Below the pieces are notes generated by a model. That model was not told the DNA's origin, made no database searches, and was given only the letters and a program-made list of their open reading frames with translations. Position numbers and translations under genes: made by a program. This document shows positions 21,799 to 31,112 of a stretch of 36,959 nt of DNA, piece by piece. The first letter of the stretch is position 1, and every line of letters begins with the position of its first letter. Origin of the DNA: Gryganskiella cystojenkinii (Eukaryota > Mortierellomycota > Mortierellomycetes > Mortierellales > Mortierellaceae). The stretch lies in contig JAAAIG010000201.1 in NCBI GenBank assembly GCA_015852425.1, positions 1 to 36,959 on the forward strand. Direction: 5' to 3'.

Positions 21799-22017
21799 AT
21801 GCTCGGGCGACGCGAATACGAATCGTCCCATGTCCAGGACAAATATCTAGCACTCATTTCCAACCCCTTGGCACACTCCAGAATTCTCGTTCACTTCATT
21901 CATTCGCGTGCCCGACAAGCGTGATTGGAGGCAATTGACGAAGATCTCCGAATGGAACATGACGAATTGGCACGAGATTCTGAAGAAGGTATGATCTTGC
22001 TGGGAGATTATCACTAG
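21799..22017 (+). pseudogene. Small ORF interrupted by one in-frame TGA
   Basis: From the ATG at 21799 the frame runs 41 codons (MLGRREYESSHVQDKYLALI and further to FIHSRARQA), meets TGA at 21922-21924, then continues for 30 coding-like codons (LEAIDEDLRMEHDELARDSE, then MILLGDYH) to a TAG. The charged helical segment after the TGA argues that it was once translated with the first part. The family is not recognised. It may be a remnant of a larger gene or a 41-residue ORF that stops at the TGA. Confidence 0.3.
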
Positions 22018-22076
22018 AAAATATTGTAGACATTTTCTAGAACAAAGCTCTTTTATTTTCTACCGCGAAACTGACA

Positions 22077-23070
22077 TCATCCGTCGGGATCTGCATAATC
22101 TTCGGAATTGTGCTCGTCCTCATAAACTTCGAACTCTCTCCAAAACAAATCTGGACGTTCAACACCCGATGCATCTTGACCTTTTGAATAAAGTGGATCC
22201 AGGCTCGTCCAATTACTCTTGACCCATGCCTGTTCGTCATAAGACCAAAAATTGTGCACCGACATGTTTCGAAAATCAAAAACGCGTAAATTCTTGAAAG
22301 CTGAGAGACGATCGAGACCACTCTCCAACGACAGCGAGAGGCATTCGTGTTGGAGGCCACGCTCTTCACCGTCATAACCCTCATCCCCTCCAGCCTCGCT
22401 GTCGGAATCCTCATCCCAAGCATCCTCTCCTTTAAAGTCGATCTCGTTGTTTTGCGTGTGTTCCCGGGCGATCTCTTCCTCTCTGTGGCGAGAATAGACG
22501 ATATGTCCTAAACCTAGTTCCTGCAGTTCGGTCAGGCTCGCGAGTTGGTCGTACACCCTATGCTGAACCGCATATGCGTCCTCGATTGTCGTGTCTTGAT
22601 GCAACGAGCCCCGCAACCGGATTCCACCTGTGGTCCTTTTGATATCCAGTCTGGGTACACCCGAGATCAGGCAACGGAACGAAACAAGCGTGCGACAGAC
22701 CCAAGGTACACTATTTAGGAGATCGTTCGCCAACAAGGTTGGTTCGTTTGCACGATTCAACTCTGTGACCTGGGACCAGAACCGTTTCGGTTTCAGACTC
22801 GTGATCAAGAGTTGTTGGATCATCCGACTAGGGAATCCAGCCTTCATGCTGAGGATATGCACATTCTCGAGCGTCGCGGCATGTTTGAGCAAGGCTTGGA
22901 AAACCAACGACTGGGTCAGAAGAGGAGCTTCGATCGAGACCGTATTCCAGCCCTTCATGCTCGACCCTTTCTCGATCAGGGTCGCAATCGCGTTGTCATT
23001 AGTCTCTGTAGGCCAACCATAAAATCGGAAGAAAAGCTTGTCCAAGTCCGGACAGTGTGACTGAAGGATC
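22077..23070 (-). pseudogene. LRR protein relic, 3' half (F-box/LRR type)
   Basis: The minus-strand frame opens after a TGA near 23108 and has no ATG before the LRR sequence; it starts in mid-repeat (SHCPDLDKLFFRFYGWPTET). It continues with LRRs (TLENVHILSMKAGFPSRM, a PWVCRTL motif, then YDQLASLTELQELGLGHIVY), a strongly acidic insert (near DAWDEDSDSEAGGDEGYDGE) and a normal C-terminus to the stop at 22077. The F-box and N-terminal LRRs are absent. Its first 70 nt match the plus-strand relic at 3571-4420, which supplies the other half. Upstream to about 23300 the minus strand has further coding-like but stop-broken pieces (LTGSLLQQELGCLYVVIL). Translation from a downstream ATG or with an unseen exon is possible, but a truncated pseudogene is favoured. 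Confidence 0.65.
23001..23070 (-). repeat. 70-nt inverted repeat, copy 2
   Basis: Reverse-complement match to 4191-4260, 66 of 70 positions by eye. It marks the upstream limit of recognisable homology for the minus-strand LRR relic. Confidence 0.85.
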
Positions 23071-23595
23071 CGACCTAGATCAAAGCACTTGGGACTGGAA
23101 CAACATCACTGCTTCAAGACTTGTTCCCGATAGCATCTCGTTTTTGATCCTCAAAAGCGTTGACTAGATTTCCTAGCGCTTGGAAACGATAGCTGAACAC
23201 GACGAATGGACTCGTGCACCGCCAAGAATCACGACATACAAGCATCCGAGTTCCTGTTGGAGGAGAGAACCTGTCAGGACCGGTCTAAACCACAGCAAGT
23301 CGAGTTTTGGATCTGATCACGCCCAGTTACGTAGCAGGCAGGATTTCAAAGGGTTTCTTCGAATCACGACCTGTCTTCAACAAACAGCCCTGGAATGCCC
23401 TGTCTCAAGGATTTCTCTGGAGCAGCAACTCGGGGCTCATTCTTTGGCGGCCGAGAAAAAGGAAAAGCAAGAACAGAAGTAATGGAAGAAGAAAGAGATT
23501 ATCGATATGGCTATGAAGTTAGTAAAAAAAAAATAACGGTAGTAAAAGGAAAAAAAAGTTTGGTTATATTTTTTGCGCATTTTTATTTATTTATC
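23071..23595. other. Intergenic region with decayed minus-strand coding pieces
   Basis: Between the LRR relic and the next F-box gene. Minus-strand fragments such as LTGSLLQQELGCLYVVIL (about 23210-23270) and RFQALGNLVNAFEDQKRDAI (about 23115-23175) look coding but lie in different frames separated by stops. They may be the decayed 5' part of the LRR relic. Confidence 0.3.
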
Positions 23596-25554
23596 TTATC
23601 GGTACGATTTCCTTCGGGCTCTGAGTGAATGTCGAGAATGAAGCGTGCGATGTGTCTTGAAGAGTTTTTTCTTGTCCCTGTACCAAGGTCCGAGCACGAC
23701 CTTGTCCCAAAAGTCCTCATAATCGTACTTGTAGTTCTCGTAGAAACACGGACAATTAAAATCACGACAGGTCCACTGGGGTTCAGCGCGGGTTCGACCT
23801 GTGTCCAGGAACCCTGGGTAATAGAGCTGGTACTGCTCGACTCCAACACCGCCAGTCCTGGGGAGTGGGATCCAGGGTAACTCTAAGGACTCTTGTCTAA
23901 GGTGTTCCGTCAGGATTTCCTTTTCGGTTTGCCAGGGAAGCCCAAGAAACCCTTGGACGTCTTTCAGAGTCAGAGTCTCGTCCGTCGGTCGTAACTTTCC
24001 GTCCCTGTCTCGGTTCAAGAGTTCGAGCGCTTCCTCGAGACTGAGTTCTGTCAGGGGTTGACAATACCAATCAAGGTCCCAGTGAAGACGAAGGCTTTGT
24101 AACAGCGGAGTGTCCATCTTGATCTTGCTGTAAAACCTGTGGATTTGGTCCAAGTAGAGCACGATTTGTTTGGTGGGATTCATGCCATCGTCCTTGTCTG
24201 TCTTTAGTGAAACAAATGGGTGAACCGAGAGTTCCAGTGATTCGAGTCCGGTGCAGGACCAAGTTTTGGATACAGGAGAGCCGAGGAATCCACCCAACGG
24301 AAACGACCTGCCGTTATAGGGGAGCGCAGCAAATTCTTTGAGGTTCGGACATTCCTCCAGAACCTTGACAGCGAAAGTGACCGGCATCGTGATGTTGAGC
24401 GACGACAAGACGCTGAGCCGGACTAAACTCGGACCTGATCGACGAAGTAGCGTTGGGATCAAACCTGTCAAATCTTCTCTCTCGTCATCGTCCTCCATAG
24501 GCCAATAATAGTCATCGAACCGCTCTGGTGAAGAATGATATCCTCGGCAACCCGCATTGAGACAACTCTCTCCAGATCCGGTACTAAAAGAATGCAAACT
24601 GGGAAATAATCCGACCAGGGACTTGATGTGATGCGGACAGAAATTCGCCAAGTTTAGTTTGTTTAACGGAGGTCGGGTCTCTTTCAAGACTGCGAGGAGT
24701 TCTTGCCCGTCGTAGGACGAAAGGCAAAGACTCAGATCTTCGAGGTCAGGACACTTCCTCAGAAAGCCGACGACCACGGTTGCGCGTGCGGTCCTTGGTC
24801 CGAATTGATGGAAAAGGAAACATTTGAGCGCGATCGGTCCCCGTTTACTGTACATGTCATGTTGACTCGTCAGAGGCAATGATCCCAACTGCACATGCAT
24901 TCCAATCTCGAGATCTTGTAATTGTGGAGGCAGGCAAAGGAGCAGGTCCTTGATAAACAATTCCGAGACAACCGCTTCATTCAAGCGCAAAACGAATCGC
25001 CGTAAGTGCTGATGAGAAGAGAGTGCGTCCAAGACAGTTGGCGTGAAATGTCGGGTCCCGTATTGATATTGTCTGTTATATTCCACGCGGAGGGTCTCTA
25101 GTTTCGGATTTCGTCCCAGTAAACACAAGGCATTCGCCCTTGGATCGATCTTGTGTTTGCTCGCACCGGTAACCATGCCCCATTGGTTGGTGTCCATGGT
25201 CTCTTGAGGGAAATAGCCGAAATCGACACAGCTGAGGGTTCGCAAGTTCCTGCAATCAGGTGCGGGGTGACGACCACCGTCTGGATCATCCCCCATGAGG
25301 AACAGCCCTGCATCCTCAATATCGATCTCAAGGTGACAGATCCGATGGGCTCGATCGAGAACAGCCCAGGTTTGAGACTCGTTCAGGTTCGCAAATCGGA
25401 CAAAGCGTTGGATTTCAGCAGAGAAAATGGATTGCCAGAGCCTGCAGACTTGGAGACAGGGTCGGATTTCTTGAGCGGATTGAAAATTTGAGCAGATGAG
25501 GTCAAGCAAAAGTGGGATTTCAAAGATGGATGGTCGAAGAGGGTTTGTGAACAT
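23596..25554 (-). CDS. F-box/LRR protein, second subfamily
   Basis: Single-exon, 652 residues, from the ATG at 25554; the open frame extends upstream but only into hydrophobic and Ser/Pro-rich sequence. The F-box lies at about residues 9-48 (FEIPLLLDLICSNFQSAQEI, then CLQVCRLWQSIF). LRRs follow (CPDLEDLSLCLSSYDGQELL, LVRLSVLSSLNITMP, ECPNLKEFAAL). It lacks the VHDILC/EARWxLxHW signature of the other copies. Instead it has a distinct C-terminal region with CRDFNCPCFYENYKYDYEDF and a basic tail ending at 23596. Skp1 binding through the F-box is inferred from the family; the C-terminal Cys-containing segment may be a second binding surface. Confidence 0.85.
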   Translation of the reverse strand: MFTNPLRPSIFEIPLLLDLICSNFQSAQEIRPCLQVCRLWQSIFSAEIQRFVRFANLNESQTWAVLDRAHRICHLEIDIEDAGLFLMGDDPDGGRHPAPDCRNLRTLSCVDFGYFPQETMDTNQWGMVTGASKHKIDPRANALCLLGRNPKLETLRVEYNRQYQYGTRHFTPTVLDALSSHQHLRRFVLRLNEAVVSELFIKDLLLCLPPQLQDLEIGMHVQLGSLPLTSQHDMYSKRGPIALKCFLFHQFGPRTARATVVVGFLRKCPDLEDLSLCLSSYDGQELLAVLKETRPPLNKLNLANFCPHHIKSLVGLFPSLHSFSTGSGESCLNAGCRGYHSSPERFDDYYWPMEDDDEREDLTGLIPTLLRRSGPSLVRLSVLSSLNITMPVTFAVKVLEECPNLKEFAALPYNGRSFPLGGFLGSPVSKTWSCTGLESLELSVHPFVSLKTDKDDGMNPTKQIVLYLDQIHRFYSKIKMDTPLLQSLRLHWDLDWYCQPLTELSLEEALELLNRDRDGKLRPTDETLTLKDVQGFLGLPWQTEKEILTEHLRQESLELPWIPLPRTGGVGVEQYQLYYPGFLDTGRTRAEPQWTCRDFNCPCFYENYKYDYEDFWDKVVLGPWYRDKKKLFKTHRTLHSRHSLRARRKSYR

Positions 25555-26129
25555 TACGGATGAGGAGAGAGGGGATATGAGGAAAGAGATGATAGGATAG
25601 GAAATAGAGGGGAAACAGCGAGGCAACAGGCGGTTTTTAAGCGAATTTGGTTTAGCAGACACTGTTGGTCTCGGGGCGCAGACATGGAGGCGAAGCGAAA
25701 AAAATGCAAATAAAAATAAAATCCGAAAATAAAATCTGAAAATGTAATAGCACATAGACTACAAAGACCGCAGAACAAGATGGGCGAAAAGATGGATTTG
25801 TTGGTGGTTTTGGATTCCGTGGTGTACTGTACGAGACCAAACAGGATGTCTCCGGGTTTATCATCAGTCCAAGAGTAGTAAATGGAGACGTATATGCTCT
25901 TTTTTTCGAGAATTGATGCAGTAAAAAGATAAATAAGTAACGAGATAGTAAGTAATGAGTATGAGTGTGCAGCGTGCTCGTGCATGGTAGGGTATGGAAG
26001 TATGACGTGGTGGACTAGGTACAAATGAAAAGGTGCAAAAGAACAAACACGCCTAGCTTCATAAATAGGTCGATATGTTGTTGTTTTCTGCTTCTGTTTC
26101 TCTCTCCTTCCTTTCTTCCCTTCCTCTAT
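25555..26129. other. Intergenic region
   Basis: Presumed promoter of the F-box gene ending at 25554. The minus-strand frame coming from the ZIP relic stays open across it by chance, with low-complexity Ser/Tyr/Phe content. No gene supported. Confidence 0.45.
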
Positions 26130-26390
26130 CTTATTCTCGGGTTTAAACCCAAAGAGCCAGACAGCTACCAAGTAAGAGGCATTGCTAGTCCGGGACTCGG
26201 TCCTGAATCGTTCAGAGTACAAGATGTCACCACCAAGGACCGTCACAAAGGCAATGTAGAGCAAGACACCACAGGCGATCGAATCTGCGACACCCATGAC
26301 GATCAGGTTTTCGACCGAGTTGGCCTTGTGGCTCATGCGCATGCCCATACCGATCGCAACACCTGGACCGACTCTGCCATCGAGCTGTAA
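26130..26390 (-). pseudogene. ZIP metal transporter relic, C-terminal piece
   Basis: The minus strand codes for the last membrane segments of a ZIP (Zrt/Irt-like) transporter: GVAIGMGMRMSHKANSVENL, then IVMGVADSIACGVLLYIAFV and ASYLVAVWLFGF. These correspond to the 'GIxIG' helix and the following 'GVLxSxxAGxLxYVALV' helix of the family. There is no start and the earlier helices are missing. The piece begins at QLDGRV, which would follow the end of the N-proximal piece at 28022-28415 (FHQFFESVALD). The loop normally found before the GVAIG helix is shortened. The frame remains open here, so it is the better preserved half. Confidence 0.65.
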
Positions 26391-26848
26391 GCTGTCGAGG
26401 GATCCTTTGGGATGGACATGAGATCTTCACTAAGCAACATAATTTTCTCGATCATGGTCATGAGAACCTGGCCTCTTCATTCAAATGAGCCAGGATCTTT
26501 AAATAGATTGCCCACGCCTTCTGTCGTTCGCAGACAAGTTTTTATCCTTATTGACAATCGCACCCTGTCGTTCTTTGAGAATCGTTTTTTGTTTTAATAT
26601 CTTCGTAGGCAGAACCATCCGTTTGTTTATAGTAACAAGCACCAAGTATGGCGATGTTTTCATCTTTGATTGTTTGATGGCGGCTCTTTCTCTCTTATCC
26701 TTCATTAGAATGCCAGGGCTCTAAGCCTTGAATTTATTATCCGTTCTGTTAAATAGCTACGCGTGAACTTCAGGGGTCCCTGACCGGCAGAGGTCCCTGA
26801 CTGGCAGGTAGTAGAGTCCACGTTGTCTTTATGGCGTGAAGTGGCAGA
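26391..26848. other. Spacer between ZIP relic and GPI-protein gene
   Basis: About 0.46 kb with the presumed 3' end of the GPI-protein gene. Nothing else recognised apart from a short near-duplicate (CAGAGGTCCCTGAC and CAGGGGTCCCTGAC around 26771-26805). Confidence 0.4.
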
Positions 26849-27545
26849 TTACAGACATGAGAGACCCAATGCAATGGCAGCCGTGAAGGCAACAGTGGAC
26901 TGAGACATCATGGACTTCGAGGCGCCATTCTTGACAGGTGGAGAGGTTGCGACTGGAGCAGACGCTGACGTGCTTGTAGGAGGAGAGGCACCGCCGGTAG
27001 TAGAAGTAGGAGCAGGAGCAGCGGTCCAGGTGAGGTCACTGCATGCACCGTTCGTGGCTTCAAAGGATAGGGAAGTGCGATGTTCCGTTAATGACTGTAA
27101 CAATTAACGGGCTAATATCTTTTTCATACGATTCATTTTCGAGTTTTCACTTACCAGCAAAGGTGCTTTCCATTGCAATCTTGAGCGCACTCTTAATTGA
27201 GCCGCCTGCAGGGGTGCACCCACATCCAACATCTGAGGCTCCCGTGCAGACGCCGTTTGTAAATGTCACATTGCATGGAGACAAAACTTGGCTATTGGCA
27301 CCACAGACTTGTGCCGAGGCTTGTGCGCAGGCTTTGACGAAGACGGCGCACCATGCTTCTCCTGTGGTTACTGACCCCTGCTGTCTCTTGTCGAGATTTG
27401 CGAGAGGGGAAGCATCGACGACGCTGTGGCCAACCATAGCGAAAGGTGCGAGAGAGGAAGCATCGACGACGTTGTGGTGGTTGCTGCCAAGCATAGCGAG
27501 CGATCCGAGTGTGACCAGGGACGCAATGGTGAAAACGGACTTCAT
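26849..27545 (-). CDS. Secreted GPI-anchored eight-cysteine protein
   Basis: Predicted as two exons, 27545-27155 and 27057-26849, across a 97-nt GT-AG intron; product 199 residues. An upstream acceptor (TTACAG) would shift the frame and stop soon, so the acceptor CTTTGAAG is chosen. A signal peptide starts the protein (MKSVFTIASLVTLGSLAMLG). A Lys-Arg site (LDKR before QQG) suggests Kex2 cleavage of a short propeptide. The mature domain has eight cysteines (WCAVFVKACAQASAQVCG, then SPC, GVC, VGCGC and GAC). A Ser/Thr/Pro-rich stalk and a C-terminal hydrophobic tail (STVAFTAAIALGLSCL) indicate a GPI anchor. The cysteine spacing does not look like classical CFEM. It is probably a wall or plasma-membrane surface protein. 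It lies between the two halves of a broken ZIP gene. Confidence 0.75.
27399..27477 (-). repeat. 31-nt direct repeat within the propeptide
   Basis: 27399-27429 and 27447-27477 differ at 2 of 31 positions. They encode the repeated VVDASxLA motif in the propeptide of the GPI-anchored protein, consistent with a recent small in-frame duplication. Confidence 0.7.
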
Positions 27546-28021
27546 GGTGGATTGGAAAGGTGGGAGGTGAGGAGGGGTGGGGCAGGGGTTTTGGAAGGAC
27601 GGAAGAAGAGAAAGGTGGGAGCTCGATTCGTTTTATGTCGTTTACCTCTCGCTGTCGGGAGAGGAATTCATGCGCTCTCCATCACGGCTCTCATCTGGGA
27701 TGCAACTTAAACACCGCATCCACCGCGCCTCCATTGAGGGAACCAATTAGGACAAGGGGTGCGCTTTCCAGGGCAAGTCGCGCCCTGGGTTCGCGGAGGG
27801 GCAATTACAGTTTTTACCAGGAAATTTCTTGCAAACTATTAGTCTGAGCCTGCTTTTCTTTTTGCCCCTTGCCCCGGCCATTTAGATTTGCCATATAAAC
27901 TCGGACTCACATGCGAGCGACACCTCGGAACACCCAAAACGCGCTATTTTGTAAAGCGTCTGCTCACTCCTCTCCCTCCACATCCCGATGAGGGAACGAA
28001 AGGTCGTCAATAGGGGGTCTA
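27546..28021. other. Upstream region of the GPI-protein gene
   Basis: About 0.48 kb, presumed promoter. No gene supported. Confidence 0.4.
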
Positions 28022-28415
28022 AAGCTACACTCTCAAAGAACTGATGGAAAGAAATCACGATCTCCAAGGTCAAGAACTCGGAACCGGCCATGATGCCTAA
28101 GGCGATGCTGATTACGACAGAGTAGAGAGCGATACCGACCTCGAGCGTGTAGGTCGAAGCTTTGGTCGAGACACCGGGACCACACTCTAAGAGAGAGTCA
28201 ACTCGTTTAGCGAAGTTGCATTCTTCTTTTCGAGGAAGTGCGTGGCATGGAAACCAGCAACGGCGATGTTGTGCTCATTCTTGTGCTCATGGAAGCCGTG
28301 CTTCCATAGACGGAGGTCGGTGGTTCACCAAGAGTTTGCTTACGAGACCCGAGCAAGGATCGAATTTTGTCCAGAACGATATCTTTCGAGTCAAGAGCCT
28401 GTAGAAGAAGAAAAG
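28022..28415 (-). pseudogene. ZIP metal transporter relic, N-proximal piece
   Basis: Minus-strand coding pieces in ZIP order. First, LDKIRSLLGSRKQTLGEPPT. Second, in another frame, a His-rich loop (WKHGFHEHKNEHNIAVAGFH). Third, in yet another frame, CGPGVSTKASTYTLEVGIAL followed by GIMAGSEFLTLEIVISFHQF and FESVALD. The last segment holds the FHQFFE metal-site motif of helix V; the helix IV His-Ser usually found is Tyr-Ser here. At least two frameshifts and an in-frame TAG make it non-functional. Zinc or iron uptake would have been its role. The first membrane helices are not visible upstream. The rest of the gene appears at 26130-26390. Confidence 0.65.
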
Positions 28416-28570
28416 AAAACAAAAAAAAGAGCATTAAAGCTGTGCACCAACATTTGGTGTCTTTTTTTGGCGATAAAAAACGAAAACGTGCGCTGCTGCG
28501 CATAGGCTAATGGAGGTGTGCCATTTTTCGGTTCATTCATTCCTCTCTTCAACTTTCTATATTTCTGACA

Positions 28571-30430
28571 ATGTCGGACCTACACCAAGAAAAAGAGCCG
28601 TCATCAGTCCCTCACAAGCAAAAAGACCAGCAACAACTGGATCACGATGAAGACAGGGACAAATCACTCTCGGCGACTCGATCCAACAAAATGCACAAAC
28701 GACCGGACCCCTTGACCATTCCTGAACTCATCCACTTGCTAAGTCGCCAACTCGACCCTCGTTCTCGCCGCAGTTGTGCTCAGGTTTGTCGACAATGGTA
28801 TCAAATCCTCTCTCCCGTCAACTGGGCCTCGGTTACTATCCATCACACTGTAGATAACCCCTCCCTTGTACTCGAATCATCGCCCGATATCCTTCAACGC
28901 CATGCAGCGTCGATCCAAGAACTCTGTATCAGTCCTAGCTACGCCGTCGACAAATTGGCCGCCCTAAAGATCGCATTCCCGAACCTGAAAAAATTCACCA
29001 TAAACTCGCTAGTCAATCCTGAGGATGACGAGGAGGACGGTTCTGTGTCGTGCTCTTTCACTGTCGACCTCATCGAGAGGTATGGGTCCACGTTGGTCTC
29101 TCTGTCGATCGATAATGTCAACTGGGAGCCCATCCTGAATGCAATCGAGACCCATTGTTCCCAATTAAAAGAATTACGGATCAGATTCTTGTTGTTGGAT
29201 CGTCCGGAGCAATGGATCAATCGGTTCGATACCCTCTTTTCCAGGATGCAAGTCTTAGCCCTAGGTGGACCCTTGTTTAGTATCAGTGACGAAGAAAACT
29301 TTCATGAGGAGCAAGAGATTATCGAAAAATGGATTGCAGGTCCTCGTCCACCATCGGGTTCATCATGCTCGGCTGATGAATCCGAACAACAACCACAACG
29401 ACATGAACTAGGTTGTCAAATCCAGGATCTCTCCATTTTTATGAGTCGGGGACACCTGCCTGCGATTGCCGCTCATCAAGGTCTGATCCTCAAAAGTCCA
29501 CTCGTGAGACGATTACGATGGGATATCAGCGACCCAAAAGTAATCTTTGATCATGGCGCCTGGCTGGTGCAGGTACTCCGAGACCGACGGCCACCACCAC
29601 CAAAACTTTTACTTTCACCTGAGACTTTCGAGTCGCTTACGATCCAGTTTATCGTCTGTTCTGAACGACATTTCCTCGACCTCCTTGAGCTTCTGCGAGG
29701 ATTGAAAACCCTAAAACTCAGATATTATTACGTTTTCCCCTGGCAGTCGATCAAACGAGAGATCCCGTCTTTTTTGACTACAATCCGTTCACTGGATCTC
29801 CTTGAATCCGACATAATCACAGGGGAAGTGGCTCATGATTTGCTATGCACGCTGCCCAACCTGGAATGTTTTCGGACGGATTATATCCGTGTTGCTAACC
29901 TCCTTGAGGATCCTCCTCGACCATGGCTCTGTCAGGACCGATTGAAGCATCTTCAAGTGGCCTTTGTCCCTCTCTCGGCCGACATGGCTGCCGAAGTTGA
30001 CTCGACCTGGACTGCCAAGAGAAGAAAAACTCGATCTTCTTTTGTCACTGTATCCAGTCCATCGTCAGAGTCTGTGGTGTTTGCTCGGCTCGCCAGCTTG
30101 ACAGGACTAGAGATCCTGGATCTTAACATGCAGTTCCTGGGCCGTGGATGGGGACGAGACGATATTGAGGTCCAGGAGAACATTGATCAAAATCCGACGT
30201 TGCATCTCACCCTGGACCGAGGACTGGAACGACTAAAGGATCTCCGAAAGGTGAGAACGATTGCAGGTCCTCGATACGAAAATTTTTCTTGGACAGGGAG
30301 AGAGGCCCGTTGGGCACTGCAACACTGGGTCGATCTCGAAAAGGTCTCCAACATGACTTTGACCCAAGAGGCGGAACAAATTTTAAAGCCAAGTGTTCAA
30401 CTACATCGCTGTAAAATTACCGAGATGTGA
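28571..30430 (+). CDS. F-box/LRR protein (predicted SCF substrate adaptor)
   Basis: Single-exon, 619 residues; start ATG at 28571 in the context GACAATG. A charged, Gln-containing N-terminus precedes the F-box at about residues 48-87 (LTIPELIHLLSRQLDPRSRR, then CRQWYQILSPVNW). LRRs fill the body (TLVSLSIDNVNWEPILNAIE). The subfamily signature appears as EVAHDLLCTLPNLECFRTDY, RPWLC and EARWALQHWVDLEKV. A Ser-rich, basic insert (AKRRKTRSSFVTVSSPSSES) at about 480-497 resembles a possible nuclear localisation signal. It converges on the G-x3 gene; an AATAAA is at 30456. It is the first of three intact paralogues in this block. Confidence 0.88.
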   Translation: MSDLHQEKEPSSVPHKQKDQQQLDHDEDRDKSLSATRSNKMHKRPDPLTIPELIHLLSRQLDPRSRRSCAQVCRQWYQILSPVNWASVTIHHTVDNPSLVLESSPDILQRHAASIQELCISPSYAVDKLAALKIAFPNLKKFTINSLVNPEDDEEDGSVSCSFTVDLIERYGSTLVSLSIDNVNWEPILNAIETHCSQLKELRIRFLLLDRPEQWINRFDTLFSRMQVLALGGPLFSISDEENFHEEQEIIEKWIAGPRPPSGSSCSADESEQQPQRHELGCQIQDLSIFMSRGHLPAIAAHQGLILKSPLVRRLRWDISDPKVIFDHGAWLVQVLRDRRPPPPKLLLSPETFESLTIQFIVCSERHFLDLLELLRGLKTLKLRYYYVFPWQSIKREIPSFLTTIRSLDLLESDIITGEVAHDLLCTLPNLECFRTDYIRVANLLEDPPRPWLCQDRLKHLQVAFVPLSADMAAEVDSTWTAKRRKTRSSFVTVSSPSSESVVFARLASLTGLEILDLNMQFLGRGWGRDDIEVQENIDQNPTLHLTLDRGLERLKDLRKVRTIAGPRYENFSWTGREARWALQHWVDLEKVSNMTLTQEAEQILKPSVQLHRCKITEM

Positions 30431-30689
30431 CAATATAACAAATGATGAGATAAAGAATAAAAAGAGTTTCCTTTCACGTTTTTCTGGAGGGAGGGGTTGA
30501 GCGCCACCAAAAACACCCAGGTTTAGAGCTTCAGAATCAGGATTTCGCAAGCCAGTGCCCGGGACCATGATGACGTGCTTTTGCTTAAGTATCATGATTA
30601 TTTCCCGTGGCAATAAATGAGCTGTTTATTTCATTGTAAATGGGGATGAGGATGAGGATAGTTGAGGATTGAAGATTGAGGATTGAGCA

Positions 30690-31112
30690 TCAAAAAGGCT
30701 CGTAACCTTCGCGTTTATGTCGCATGTTCCACCAGAAATAAATTAACACGAGACCAAACAATACGTTTTCAATCACAAGAACCTGGTTGTTTAACAAGTA
30801 GCTAATTGGATAATCAGCATCATACAGTCCATTGCAATAGCCCTTATCATGCCCACTTTTATACCCTGCTTCAAATCCTTTAGCTATCCCATCGTCGGAT
30901 CCTTTCGAAAACCCACTGTCAAAGCCTTTGGAGTATCCAGCTCTATGCCCGTCTTCAAACCCTTTAGCGAATCCATCGTCTGATCCTTTTAAGAATCCAG
31001 CATCAAAGCCTTTCGAGTATCCTTCTTCGGATCCCTGCGTGTATCCGTCATCATGTAAGAATCCGCAGAAGAAATCACACAATCCTTGCGAGGCGACTGT
31101 ATCGTTGCACAT
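30690..31112 (-). CDS. G-x3 repeat protein with C-terminal membrane segment
   Basis: 140 residues from the ATG at 31112; the frame is open further upstream, so a start nearer 31289 is possible, but that region overlaps the end of the next gene. After a short Cys-containing start (MCNDTVASQGLCDFFCGFLH) come 18 uninterrupted four-residue units with Gly at every fourth position (GYTQ GSEE GYSK GFDA and so on) from about residue 23 to 95. A hydrophobic segment follows (VLVIENVLFGLVLIYFWW) with a basic tail, predicting a tail-proximal membrane anchor. An 84-nt tandem duplication built part of the array. The G-x3 periodicity recalls the deca-GX3 region of Yae1-like proteins, but the sequence is otherwise unlike it. 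Function unknown. It sits between two convergent F-box/LRR genes on the same strand as the right one. Confidence 0.6.
   Translation of the reverse strand: MCNDTVASQGLCDFFCGFLHDDGYTQGSEEGYSKGFDAGFLKGSDDGFAKGFEDGHRAGYSKGFDSGFSKGSDDGIAKGFEAGYKSGHDKGYCNGLYDADYPISYLLNNQVLVIENVLFGLVLIYFWWNMRHKREGYEPF
30855..31022 (-). repeat. Two tandem 84-nt units in the G-x3 gene
   Basis: Units 31022-30939 and 30938-30855 encode GYSKGFDAGFLKGSDDGFAK and GYSKGFDSGFSKGSDDGIAK (first 20 of 28 residues each). Many differences are synonymous or conservative, so the frame is under constraint or the duplication is fairly old. Confidence 0.8.

Noticed and set aside
25554..26348. 264-codon minus-strand ORF as a membrane protein gene
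   Set aside because: Only its first ~75 codons are ZIP-like; the remainder is low-complexity, overlaps the promoter of the F-box gene and ends at its start.
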